A DNA stretch of 64,000 nucleotides from assembly GCF_012767755.2 (NCBI RefSeq), contig NZ_AP023189.1:992001-1056000 (forward strand), written 5' to 3'. The stretch is from Pseudomonas tohonis (GTDB taxonomy: Bacteria; Pseudomonadota; Gammaproteobacteria; Pseudomonadales; Pseudomonadaceae). The notes beneath the pieces are model-generated. The model did not search any database, was not told the origin of the DNA, and worked only from the letters and a program-made list of their open reading frames with translations. A program made the position numbers and the translations under genes. Shown piece by piece: positions 16,024 through 26,850 of the stretch. The stretch's first letter is position 1; every line of letters starts with the position of its first letter.

Positions 16024-16052
16024 CTGCAAGGTGGCTTTGCAGTTCTGCAAGG
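16024..16052. promoter_or_regulatory. Phased TGCAAGG repeats upstream of the esterase gene
   Basis: The gene-free stretch 15917-16270 holds CTGCAAGG twice (16024-16031 and 16045-16052), 21 bp apart, with TTGCAG inverted between them (16037-16042), giving TTGCAG-TT-CTGCAA. The spacing equals two helical turns, as expected for a dimeric or tandem activator site. It sits about 110-135 bp before the esterase start. A palindrome CCCACATGGCCTTGTGGG also lies nearby at about 16219-16236. Function is inferred only. Confidence 0.35.
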
Positions 16053-16270
16053 CGAGCCAGGAAGGCTCTGGGACGGGGGGTGGGAAGGGGTGGGGCGAGC
16101 ACCGCCCGGGCTTCAACGGCTGCGAATGCCCTGGAGGCGATGCTCGGCTTCAGCCAAGAGCGAGTGGGGCCTGGCTCCGCCTTCTGGAGGTAACGCGACC
16201 TCCATCAGGCGTGTCGTGCCCACATGGCCTTGTGGGCGCGCATGCATTCGCGCAGGGAGGCCCGGAAGCC

Positions 16271-16735
16271 TCAGATGAAGGCTTCGGTGTCGCGGATCAG
16301 CACGGCGTGGTGGCCGTCTTCGTCCTCGAAGATTTCGTAGAGGTAGTACATCTGGATGGCGCCTTCGGCTGTGCTGACGGCGACCTGGTCGCCGGCTTCG
16401 GCGGTGAAGTAGGCGCGGCTGGCGGGGGCGGCGATGCATTCGATCAGGGCGCTGAAGAATTCCTCGGGGTCGCTGCCGTCGTAGTAGTCGGCACGCTCCT
16501 CGGCGCTCCATTCGGCGGGTGGCTGGAAGGTGCCGGTGATCAGCACGCGGGCATCGCCCAGGTCTTCTTCCTCGGCGTCGGGGTCATCTTCGTCGCCGCG
16601 GTAGAGGGTGGCTTCGAGTGCGACGGTGCTGGCCAGCACGGCCTGGCGGGAAGCGAAGCGACGCTGCGGGTCGAGCGCGGCGGCCTGGCAGATCTGGACC
16701 CAGGTGGGGTCGCTGGCGAGTTCTTGGGTGGACAC
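16271..16735 (-). CDS. Acidic hypothetical protein downstream of the KaiC cluster
   Basis: 154 residues, strongly acidic, not recognised. The GTG start at 16735 is supported by GGAG 7-10 bases upstream. It contains RGDEDDPDAEEEDLGDARVL, WSAEERADYYDGSDPEEFFSAL and YYLYEIFEDEDGHHAVLIRD. No membrane segment or signal peptide. It lies 95 bp downstream of the lone receiver gene on the same strand and could be the last gene of that operon. The composition suggests a cytosolic partner protein, but no function can be assigned. Confidence 0.7.
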   Translation of the reverse strand: MSTQELASDPTWVQICQAAALDPQRRFASRQAVLASTVALEATLYRGDEDDPDAEEEDLGDARVLITGTFQPPAEWSAEERADYYDGSDPEEFFSALIECIAAPASRAYFTAEAGDQVAVSTAEGAIQMYYLYEIFEDEDGHHAVLIRDTEAFI

Positions 16736-16830
16736 GGCGGTCTCCGCAGGGGCTGAAAGGCGGCAGTTTCCGGGAGGCGGGCGAGGCTTGCAATGGGCCG
16801 CTGATGAGCGCAGGCCGATGAGGAGGGGAG

Positions 16831-17208
16831 TCAGTCGGCCTGGCCGTCGCTGGGGCCGATCAGCTGCGCGACCGTGGCGATCACGGCGTTGATGTCGAAG
16901 GGCTTGTCGAACACGGCGGCGAACAGGTCGCCCCGGTCACGGCCGACGCTGCCCTGGGCGCCGCTCATGAGGATGATCGGCAGGTCGGACGATTGCGTGC
17001 GGGCGCGGATCGCCTGGGCGAACTCGAGCCCATCCATGATCGGCATCATGAAGTCGGTGATGACCAGGGCCGGGCGCTCGCGGTCGAGGACTTCCAGGCC
17101 ACGGCGGCCGTTGCCGGCCTTCACGACCATGTAGCCCTCGTCCTCCAGGGCGAAGGCCAGGATGTCCGCAATCAGATACTCGTCATCGACTACCAGGATC
17201 GTTGTCAT
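16831..17208 (-). CDS. Single-domain response regulator (receiver only)
   Basis: 125 residues forming one REC domain: acidic pair Asp8-Asp9, phospho-acceptor Asp52 (VITDFMMPIMDG), switch Ser82 (ILMSGAQ) and conserved Lys102 (FDKPFD). No output domain. Such receivers act by protein contact, like CheY or phosphorelay intermediates. The gene starts 24 bp after the KaiC-like gene and is downstream of a histidine kinase without its own receiver, so kinase to receiver phosphotransfer within this cluster is the simplest inference. Confidence 0.93.
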   Translation of the reverse strand: MTTILVVDDEYLIADILAFALEDEGYMVVKAGNGRRGLEVLDRERPALVITDFMMPIMDGLEFAQAIRARTQSSDLPIILMSGAQGSVGRDRGDLFAAVFDKPFDINAVIATVAQLIGPSDGQAD

Positions 17209-17232
17209 TAAGCGCTGACCGATGGGCGGGTT

Positions 17233-18723
17233 TCAGATGCCGGCATTGGGTGTGGCAACCCCGGACATGACGGCGGTCGCGTTCTTGAAGGCCTTGTCGA
17301 GTGCGATGCCGTGGTCATGGATGAGGACTTCCAGCAAAGAGGGATCGTAGCGGCTGTCCCTCATCTTCAGAATCGACAGCAGTCGTTTCAGTTCAGAGTT
17401 CATTTCCACGTAGCGCATCAGCACCAGGTTGTCGACGATGCTCGAAAGCTCCGGCGCCGGGGCGTTGATATCGGCGCTGTACAGGTCGCGCATCTCCCAG
17501 GTGGCGAAGACGGTGACGTCCAGCGCGCGCAACTCGTTCATCAGCGCGCTGAAGAATTCCACCAGGCGCGCCTGGTTGGTGGCGACGCGCGCCATGCCGC
17601 CGAGGCTGTCGATGTGCACGCGCTTGATGCCCTTCTCGGTCACCGCATTGATCAGGCGTGCGCCGAGGCCATCGAGCAGGCCTTCGGTGGTGGGCTGCCA
17701 CATCAGGTGCAGGGCGCCGGCTTCTTCCAGGGCCTTGAGGTCGACGCCGATGCTGCGTGCCTTCAGGCGCAAGCGCTCGGGCGACTCGTAGAAGCCGAAG
17801 TGCAGGCCCGGCTCCTCCGGCGTGGACTGGGCGAGGAAGCTGATGCCGAGGCTGGTCTTGCCGACGCCGGCGGGGCCCATCACCAGGGTGGCCGAGGAGC
17901 GCGGCAGGCCGCCGTCGATCAGCGCGTCGAGGCCGCTGATGCCGCTGGATACGCGGTGCAGGTCCGCGTTATCGGTACGGGAAGGACGGCTGTAGAGGGT
18001 TTCCAGGCGCGGGTAGACGACCAGGCCGTCGTCGGTGATCTCGCATTCGTGCAGGCCGGAGAGTGCGCCGCTGCCACGGGTCTTGCGCAGCTGGATGCGT
18101 CGTACCGAGCGGGCGCCGAACAGCTCTTCGCCCAGCTCGATCACGCCGTCGACCATGGTGTGCTCGGGGCTGCCGTCGTCCAGGCGCGCACTGGTGAGGA
18201 ACAGCACGGTGCAGCCGGCGAACGCGGCGTGGCCCTGCAGCTCACCGATGAATTTCTTGGTGTCCAGCGGGGTATCCGCCTTGGAGCGGGCATTGAGCAG
18301 GCCGTCGACGATCAGCACGGTGGCCTTCTGCCTGCTGATCTCGCGGCGCAGCAGCTTGACCACTTCGTCCAGGCCTTCGTTCTCCAAGGTGTCGAAGGCG
18401 CTGACGAACTGGATCTGCGCACCGATCTGCGAGGCGTCGAAGAAGCTCAGGGTGGAGAGGAACTGGAAGAGCCGTTCATGGGTTTCGGCCAGCAGGGTGG
18501 CGACCAGCACCCGCCCGCCGTCGCGCACATGGTTGAAGGCGATCTGGTTGGCGAGGATGGTCTTTCCCGACCCGGGACGGCCCTGGACGATGTAGGACGC
18601 ACCGGCAACCAAGCCACCCTTCAACAGGGCATCCAGCCCTTCGATGCCGCTCTGAAGGCGTTTTAGCTGTTCCAAGTTCTGGCCTGCCTCATCTGGAAGT
18701 TCGCTGGAAAGGGCCGACTGCAC
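17233..18723 (-). CDS. KaiC-like double RecA-domain ATPase
   Basis: 496 residues with two RecA/KaiC domains. The first has Walker A GRPGSGKT (48-55) and the second GPAGVGKT (283-290). Near the end, ELSSIVDNLVLMRYVEMNSELKR aligns with the KaiC phosphorylation segment, placing Ser427-Ser428 where cyanobacterial KaiC has Ser431-Thr432. In CII one of the paired glutamates is replaced (FYES at 311-314, against YEES). GTG start. No KaiA or KaiB is encoded nearby, so a circadian clock is not implied. Non-cyanobacterial KaiC homologues are linked to stress signalling. It sits between a PAS histidine kinase and a lone receiver on the same strand. Confidence 0.92.
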   Translation of the reverse strand: MQSALSSELPDEAGQNLEQLKRLQSGIEGLDALLKGGLVAGASYIVQGRPGSGKTILANQIAFNHVRDGGRVLVATLLAETHERLFQFLSTLSFFDASQIGAQIQFVSAFDTLENEGLDEVVKLLRREISRQKATVLIVDGLLNARSKADTPLDTKKFIGELQGHAAFAGCTVLFLTSARLDDGSPEHTMVDGVIELGEELFGARSVRRIQLRKTRGSGALSGLHECEITDDGLVVYPRLETLYSRPSRTDNADLHRVSSGISGLDALIDGGLPRSSATLVMGPAGVGKTSLGISFLAQSTPEEPGLHFGFYESPERLRLKARSIGVDLKALEEAGALHLMWQPTTEGLLDGLGARLINAVTEKGIKRVHIDSLGGMARVATNQARLVEFFSALMNELRALDVTVFATWEMRDLYSADINAPAPELSSIVDNLVLMRYVEMNSELKRLLSILKMRDSRYDPSLLEVLIHDHGIALDKAFKNATAVMSGVATPNAGI

Positions 18724-18868
18724 CTGCTCTGGAGCCCGGTCCGCCGGCGTTGCGCACTGCGTCCGGGTGTCGGGGTCGGCCTGAATCCCGGCGATTCTAC
18801 GCTGCCGGGCTCCGGTCAGCGATAGAGTCGTGCGCCCCGAACTAGTTCCTGTGCACTGCGCCTGCTTT

Positions 18869-20106
<1,238 letters not shown>

Positions 20107-20110
<4 letters not shown>

Positions 20111-20802
20111 CCCGGGATCTTCAGGCCGCGTGCCACCGCCGGACGTGCGAGGAAGGCTTGCAGCGCGCGGTTCACGTTGGAGAAGTCATCGAAGCCGACC
20201 AGCTCGCCCGCTTCGTAGAAACCGACCAGGTTGCGTATCCAGGGGAAGGTGGCGATGTCGGCGATGCCGTAGTCGTCCAGGAGCCAGTCGCGCCCCTGCA
20301 GCCGTCGGTCGAGCACCGCCAGCAGGCGCCTGGACTCGGCGACGTAACGGTCGCGCGGGCGCTTGTCCTCATAGTCCCTGCCGGCGAATTTGTTGAAGAA
20401 GCCGAGCTGGCCGAACATCGGGCCGATCCCGCCCATCTGGAACATCAGCCACTGGATCGCCTCGTAGCGCCCGGCCGCGTCGTCGGGTATCAGGCGGCCG
20501 CTCTTCTCCGCCAGGTAGAGCAGGATGGCGCCGGACTCGAACAGCGCCAGCGGCTGGCCGCCGGGGCCGTCCGGGTCGAGGATCGCGGGGATCTTGTTGT
20601 TCGGGTTGAGGGAGAGGAATTCGGGGGACAGCTGGTCATTGGTATCGAAGCTGACCTTGTGCGCCTCGTAGGGCAGGCCGATCTCCTCGAGCATGATCGA
20701 CACCTTTACCCCGTTGGGCGTGGGCAGCGAGTAGAGCTGCAGGCGGTCGGGATGCTGGGCGGGCCACTTGTGGGTGATGGGGAAGGCGGAAAGGTCGGTC
20801 AT
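20107..20802 (-). CDS. Glutathione S-transferase family protein (YfcG/YghU type)
   Basis: 231 residues. Thioredoxin-fold N-terminus LQLYSLPTPNGVKVSIMLEEIGLPY (about 21-45) with the TPNGxKV motif of the YfcG/YghU disulfide-bond reductases, SPNNKIPAI-like LNPNNKIPAILDPDG and FESGAILLYLAE for glutathione binding, then the all-helical domain with YEAIQWLMFQMGGIGPMFGQ and a C-terminal YGIADIATFPWIRNL. Likely a cytosolic glutathione-dependent oxidoreductase. ATG 20802 has AGGA 6-9 bases upstream. Its stop overlaps the histidine kinase start by four bases, so the two are translationally coupled. Confidence 0.92.
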
Positions 20803-21003
20803 GAAGAGTCCTGTCGAATGGCTGCGGGACGAGCAGACAGCATGGCTGGGCCGCGGCGCTTGTCCAGTGGCGGCCACCCTGACCCGGCCGGATCGCGGGG
20901 CCCGTCACGTAAGTCGTGGTTTCCATCTCGACCGCTGGCGTTGCGTGCCGTTCAGTCACAGGGCAGGGAACCCCGCTGCCGAACCCGTGAATGAGCTTCC
21001 GCA

Positions 21004-21099
21004 GGATGGCTTGGAGCGAAGCTAAACCCATCGCGCCGGCCGCGCAGGGGATAGCCAGGGCCCGGTTTCCCCGTCATCGCGATCGAATGCGCGCCTACA
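21004..21099. repeat. Two repeat fragments in the GST-eutC gap
   Basis: The 300-bp gap 20803-21102 carries a palindromic segment whose minus strand reads GGGTTTAGCTTCGCTCCAAG (within 21004-21033), closely similar to 37508-37535, and a REP-like repeat at 21074-21099 (minus strand GTAGGCGCGCATTCGATCGC). The second may also stop transcription of the eut operon. No gene is seen in the gap. Confidence 0.6.
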
Positions 21100-21102
21100 G
21101 GT

Positions 21103-21918
21103 TCAGCTGCCCAGCAGGAAATTCCCCCGCACGGGTTGCTCGGCACCGTCGAGCAGCGGCACCTGGGAGTCGTCCTTGAGGTTGACCCCGGAGAGCTGGC
21201 GGCGGCTGGCTTCGCGCATCAGGTAGATGAGGCGGTGGGCGGCCAGGCCGTAGGAGAGGCCTTCCAGGCGCACGTTGGAGATGCAGTTGCGGCTGGCGTC
21301 GGTGAGGCCGACGCGGGGTGCCCAGGTGAAGTACAGGCCGAGGCTGTCGGGGGAGCTGAGGCCGGGGCGTTCGCCGATGAGGATCACCACCATCTTCGCC
21401 TCGAGCAGTTGGGCCACTTCGTCCGCCACCGCCACGCGGCCCTGTTCCACCAGGGCGATGGGGGCTGTACGCCAGCCGTCTTCCGCCGCCTGTTCCTCGA
21501 AGCGCTGGAGGAAGGGTAGGGCATGGCGTTGCACGGCGAGGGACGACAGGCCGTCGGCGATCACCAGCGCCAGGTCGTAGCCACCGGGGTTGGCTTCGGC
21601 GTGCTGGCGCAGGCGCTGGGCCGAGTCGTCGTCCAGGCGTCGGCCCAGGTCCGGGCGTTGCAGGTAGGTGTGGCGGTCGGCCGCGGCGCTGTGCAGCAGC
21701 AGGCTGTCGCGGCCGCGTTCGGCCAGTTCGGCGGCGAGGGCGGCGCGGTCGAAGGGCAGGTGTACGGCGTCGCGGGCCTGGGCGTGGGCGAACTGGAAGT
21801 CCAGCTGGGCTTCGGTGGGCAGGCTGGTGCCGGCGCGGCCGAGGGCGATGCGCGCGGGGGTGAGGCGGCGCAGTTCGCGCCAGGGGTTGTCCAGGGCGGG
21901 GCGCTTGTCGTGGGTCAT
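21103..21918 (-). CDS. eutC: Ethanolamine ammonia-lyase small (light) subunit
   Basis: 271 residues, full length for EutC. Recognisable segments are [20 protein letters not shown] near the N-terminus, [52 protein letters not shown] and the C-terminal [17 protein letters not shown]. With EutB it forms the adenosylcobalamin-dependent lyase that converts ethanolamine to acetaldehyde and ammonia. It follows eutB by 10 bp with GGAG in the gap. No microcompartment genes are nearby, as expected for the short Pseudomonas pathway. Confidence 0.97.
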   Translation of the reverse strand: MTHDKRPALDNPWRELRRLTPARIALGRAGTSLPTEAQLDFQFAHAQARDAVHLPFDRAALAAELAERGRDSLLLHSAAADRHTYLQRPDLGRRLDDDSAQRLRQHAEANPGGYDLALVIADGLSSLAVQRHALPFLQRFEEQAAEDGWRTAPIALVEQGRVAVADEVAQLLEAKMVVILIGERPGLSSPDSLGLYFTWAPRVGLTDASRNCISNVRLEGLSYGLAAHRLIYLMREASRRQLSGVNLKDDSQVPLLDGAEQPVRGNFLLGS

Positions 21919-21928
21919 CGAGGGCTCC

Positions 21929-23323
21929 TCAGCCGAGCTGCGCCAGGGCCTGGCGGAAGGCGGGCGGCAGTTGCTCGCCCAGGCGCACGCGGCCGTCCCG
22001 CTGGTGGGCGATGCCCATGCGTTCCAGCCAGGCCTCGAATTCGGGGGCCGGGCGCAGGCCCAGGCTCTGGCGGGCGTAGAGGGCGTCGTGGAAGGAGGTG
22101 GTCTGGTAGTTGAGCATCACGTCGTCGGAGCCGGGGATGCCCATGATGAAGTTGATGCCGGCGACGCCGAGCAGGGTCAGCAGCATGTCCATGTCGTCCT
22201 GGTCGGCTTCGGCGTGGTTGGTGTAGCAAATGTCGCAACCCATGGGCACGCCGAGGAGCTTGCCGCAGAAGTGGTCCTCCAGCCCGGCGCGGATGATCTG
22301 CTTGCCGTTGTAGAGGTATTCGGGGCCGATGAAGCCGACCACGGTGTTGACCAGGAAGGGGTCGAAGTGGCGTGCCACGGCGTAGGCGCGGGTCTCGCAG
22401 GTCTGCTGGTCGACGCCATGGTGGGCGTTGGCCGAGAGCGCGCTGCCCTGGCCGGTCTCGAAGTACATGAGGTTGTTGCCCAGGCTGCCGCGTTTCAGCG
22501 AGAGGCCGGCCTCGTGGCCTTCGCGGAGGATCTCCAGGCTGATGCCGAAGCTGGCGTTGGCCGCCTCGGTGCCGGCGATGGACTGGAACACCAGGTCCAG
22601 CGGTACGCCACGGTTGATGGCTTCGATCGAGGTGGTGACGTGGGTGAGCACGCAGGCCTGGGTGGGGATTTCGTAGCGCTGGATGATGGCGTCGAGCATC
22701 TCCAGCATCGCGCAGATGGATGACAGGCTGTCGGTGGCCGGGTTGATGCCGAGCATGGCGTCGCCGTTGCCGTAGAGCAGGCCGTCGAGAATGCTCGCGG
22801 CGATGCCGGCGGGCTCGTCGGTGGGGTGGTTGGGCTGCAGCCGCGTGGACATGCGCCCGCGCAGGCCCATGGTGTTGCGGAAGCGGGTGACGACGCGGAT
22901 CTTCTGCGCCACCAGCACCAGGTCCTGCACGCGCATGATCTTCGACACCGCGGCGGCCATCTCCGGCGTCAGCCCGGGCGCCAGGGCGCGCAGTGAGGTC
23001 TCGTCGGCCATATCGCCGAGCAGCCAGTCGCGCAGCCCGCCGACCGTGAGGTGGCTGACCGGGTCGAAGGCGGCGCGGTCGTGGCCATCGATGATCAGGC
23101 GGGTGACTTCGTCGTCTTCGTAGGGGATCAGCGCTTCGTCGAGGAAGTGCTTGAGCGGGATGTCGGCCAGGGCCATCTGGGCGGCCACGCGCTCGCCGTC
23201 GCTGCTGGCGGCGACCCCGGCGAGGAAGTCGCCGGAGCGTGCCGGGCTGGCCTTGGCCATGACCTCCTTGAGGCTGTCGAAGCGCCAGGTCTGGCCGCCG
23301 ACGCTATGGGTAAAAACTGCCAT
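21929..23323 (-). CDS. eutB: Ethanolamine ammonia-lyase large (heavy) subunit
   Basis: 464 residues, the usual EutB length. It shows the TIM-barrel core with [80 protein letters not shown] and [19 protein letters not shown], all strongly conserved. It binds ethanolamine and, with EutC, adenosylcobalamin. Dependence on B12 follows from the family. It lies 55 bp after the permease gene; a strong hairpin occupies that gap. Confidence 0.98.
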   Translation of the reverse strand: MAVFTHSVGGQTWRFDSLKEVMAKASPARSGDFLAGVAASSDGERVAAQMALADIPLKHFLDEALIPYEDDEVTRLIIDGHDRAAFDPVSHLTVGGLRDWLLGDMADETSLRALAPGLTPEMAAAVSKIMRVQDLVLVAQKIRVVTRFRNTMGLRGRMSTRLQPNHPTDEPAGIAASILDGLLYGNGDAMLGINPATDSLSSICAMLEMLDAIIQRYEIPTQACVLTHVTTSIEAINRGVPLDLVFQSIAGTEAANASFGISLEILREGHEAGLSLKRGSLGNNLMYFETGQGSALSANAHHGVDQQTCETRAYAVARHFDPFLVNTVVGFIGPEYLYNGKQIIRAGLEDHFCGKLLGVPMGCDICYTNHAEADQDDMDMLLTLLGVAGINFIMGIPGSDDVMLNYQTTSFHDALYARQSLGLRPAPEFEAWLERMGIAHQRDGRVRLGEQLPPAFRQALAQLG

Positions 23324-23341
23324 GTCGATCGTCCTGTCTGC

Positions 23342-23370
23342 GCCGGCCCCGCCATTGCGGCGGGGCCGGC
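23342..23370 (-). promoter_or_regulatory. Strong intra-operon hairpin between eat and eutB
   Basis: Twelve perfect base pairs, GCCGGCCCCGCC (23342-23353) with GGCGGGGCCGGC (23359-23370), loop of 5. There is no U-tract on the transcribed (minus) strand, so it looks more like an mRNA-processing or stability element, or a partial attenuator, than a full terminator. Confidence 0.5.
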
Positions 23371-23378
23371 CTGGGGGC

Positions 23379-24749
23379 TCAGATGCGGGTCAGCATCGCG
23401 TCGGCGGGGGCGCTGGCGCGGTGGTGGGCGGTGAACTGGAACCAGACGAAGCCCACCGCCATGATCGCCAGGAAGATCAGCCCGATCAGGGTGTTGAACC
23501 AGGCCATGGCCACCAGGCACACCACCGCCAGCAGCAGGGCGATGGCGGGGACTATCGGGTAGCCCGGCGCGCGGAAGGTGCGCTCCAGGTTCGGTTCGCT
23601 TTTGCGCAGCTTGAACAGGCTGAGCATGCTGATGATGTACATGACGATGGCGCCGAACACGCTCATGGTGATCATCGCGGCGGTCAGGCTCATGCCCTGC
23701 AGGTTGATCAGGCCGTCGCTGTAGATGGCGGCGATGCCGATCACGCCGCCGGCGATGATGGCGCGGTGCGGGGTCTGGAAGCGCGACAGCTTGGCCAGGC
23801 CGCGCGGCAGGTAGCCGGCACGGGCGAGGGCGAAGAACTGCCGCGAGTAGCCGAGGATGATGCCGTGGAAGCTGGCCACCAGGCCGAACAGGCCGATCCA
23901 TACCAGCATGTGCATCCAGCCGGAGTTCTCGCCGACCACTGCCTTCATGGCCTGGGGCAGCGGGTCGTTGATCCCCGACAGCTGGCGCCAGTCGCCGACG
24001 CCGCCGGCCATGATCATCACGCCGATGGCGAGGAACACCAGGGTGAGGATGCCGGCCACGTAGGCGCGCGGGATGGTGCGTTTCGGGTCCTTGGCTTCCT
24101 CGGCGGCCATGGCCGCGCCCTCGATGGCGAGGAAGAACCAGATGGCGAAGGGGATGGCGGCGAAGATGCCGGAGATCGAGGCGCTGCTGAAGGTGTCCGA
24201 GCCGGCCCAGCCGTTGAGCACGAAGTTGCTGAAGCTGAAGCCCGGTGCCACCACGCCCATGAACACCAGCAGCTCGGCCACGGCGAGCACGGTGACCACC
24301 AGCTCGAAGGTGGCGGCGATGCTGACGCCGAGGATGTTCAGGGTCATGAACACGAAGTAGGCACCGACCGCCGCGTGCTTGGGATCGAGTTCGGGGAACT
24401 GCACGTTGAGGTAGGCGCCGATGGCCATGGCGATGGCCGGTGGGGCGAAGACGAATTCGATCAGCGTGGCGATGCCGGCGATCAGGCCGCCGCGCTCACC
24501 GAAGGCTCGGCTGCTGTAGGCGAAGGGGCCACCGGCGTGGGGGATGGCGGTGGTCAGCTCGGTGAAGCTGAAGATGAAGCAGGTGTACATGGTCGCCACC
24601 AGCAGCGTGGTGACCAGGAAGCCGAGGGTGCCGGCGGCGCCCCAGCCGTAGCTCCAGCCGAAATACTCGCCGGAAATCACCAGGCCGACGGCGATGCCCC
24701 AGAGGTGCAGGGTGCCGAGGGTGGGCTTGAGTTGGTTAGTGGTTGTCAT
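23379..24749 (-). CDS. eat: Ethanolamine permease (APC family)
   Basis: 456 residues with about 12 membrane segments. It opens with LKPTLGTLHLWGIAVGLVIS and YFGWSYGWGAAG, the helix 1 region typical of the Pseudomonas/Rhodococcus Eat permeases, and carries YSSRAFGERGGLIAG and EEAKDPKRTIPRAY of the amino acid-polyamine-organocation superfamily. It should import ethanolamine by proton symport. ATG 24749 has GGAG 8 bases upstream. It is the second gene of the exaC-eat-eutB-eutC unit. I saw no separate sigma-54 promoter in the 263 bp before it. Confidence 0.93.
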   Translation of the reverse strand: MTTTNQLKPTLGTLHLWGIAVGLVISGEYFGWSYGWGAAGTLGFLVTTLLVATMYTCFIFSFTELTTAIPHAGGPFAYSSRAFGERGGLIAGIATLIEFVFAPPAIAMAIGAYLNVQFPELDPKHAAVGAYFVFMTLNILGVSIAATFELVVTVLAVAELLVFMGVVAPGFSFSNFVLNGWAGSDTFSSASISGIFAAIPFAIWFFLAIEGAAMAAEEAKDPKRTIPRAYVAGILTLVFLAIGVMIMAGGVGDWRQLSGINDPLPQAMKAVVGENSGWMHMLVWIGLFGLVASFHGIILGYSRQFFALARAGYLPRGLAKLSRFQTPHRAIIAGGVIGIAAIYSDGLINLQGMSLTAAMITMSVFGAIVMYIISMLSLFKLRKSEPNLERTFRAPGYPIVPAIALLLAVVCLVAMAWFNTLIGLIFLAIMAVGFVWFQFTAHHRASAPADAMLTRI

Positions 24750-24967
24750 GCGTGTCTCCGGAGGTTGCCTTGAGGGAAGTGGGGCGACGGATCGGAGAGG
24801 CGGGAGGCGGCGCGTGGCCCGAGCGGGCACGGACCACCGACTGCGGGCAGCAGCGAGGCGTGATGCACATGGTGTTCACCGTTTCTTGTTGTTGTAGTCG
24901 GATGGAGCCGGGGTGGAGCGGACCGGGCGCCGCCTGACTGGCGCCCGTTCCCGGTTCTACAAGGGGC

Positions 24968-25006
24968 CTCTCCTGGCCATGCGAGCTGCGCAGCTGGCCA
25001 GGAGAG
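24968..25006 (-). terminator. Long hairpin between exaC and eat
   Basis: Twelve-base arms CTCTCCTGGCCA (24968-24979) and TGGCCAGGAGAG (24995-25006) starting 6 bases after the exaC stop, with an inner AGCTGCGCAGCT palindrome. A second hairpin (CGGGCGCC/GGCGCCCG) lies at 24924-24947. No clear U-run follows on the minus strand, so read-through into eat is likely and the element may set the exaC to eat ratio. Confidence 0.5.
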
Positions 25007-25012
25007 TTTTCC

Positions 25013-26533
<1,521 letters not shown>

Positions 26534-26596
26534 GGTCTATCTCCTGGCTCTTGTGCTTATTGGGGAGTTGGCGCCGAAGCGCTTTGATCAGCATAG

Positions 26597-26613
26597 AGCA
26601 AGGGCCGGGCCAG
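26597..26613 (-). promoter_or_regulatory. Sigma-54 (-24/-12) promoter for the exaC-eat-eutBC operon
   Basis: The minus strand reads CTGGCCCGGCCCTTGCT, which fits the RpoN consensus YTGGCACGrNNNTTGCW with one mismatch and keeps the -24 GG and -12 GC. It ends 64 bp before the exaC ATG, giving a leader of roughly 50 bases. The divergent gene encodes a sigma-54 activator, and RpoN/EatR control of this operon is known in P. aeruginosa. Confidence 0.8.
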
Positions 26614-26701
26614 ACCGGTGGAAGCCGCGTGGGACAAGGCTCCAGGCGTCGTGGGCAACGGCTGGCCGAAGGGCGCTGTCGCATGCCTGGTACGGGGCGG
26701 G

Positions 26702-26746
26702 TGACAGTCTGTCATGCATCCGGTACAGCCATTGACCGGTGGGTCA
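26702..26746. promoter_or_regulatory. Paired palindromes, probable activator (UAS) sites
   Basis: TGACAGTCTGTCA (26702-26714) is a perfect palindrome, and TGACC-N4-GGTCA (26733-26746) is a second one starting 31 bp further on, about three helical turns. They lie 90-150 bp upstream of the sigma-54 promoter, where an enhancer-binding protein is expected, and 105-150 bp before the activator's own start, so autoregulation is possible. The rest of the 317-bp gap 26534-26850 shows nothing else. Confidence 0.65.
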
Positions 26747-26850
26747 TCCGGCGATTGCAAAGCCGCCTGCGCTGGTGGATGCTGCGGCGATGCGGGTGCC
26801 CACCAGGGCACGGGCTGCCTCCCGCAAGCCCGCAATGGAGAACGACAAGA

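Noticed and set aside
17233..18723. Circadian clock locus
   Set aside because: Only a KaiC homologue is present; KaiA and KaiB are absent, and KaiC homologues outside cyanobacteria usually serve other roles.
24750..25012. Cobalamin riboswitch or second sigma-54 promoter before the permease or eutB
   Set aside because: No B12-box-like sequence and no -24/-12 match was seen. Only hairpins are present.
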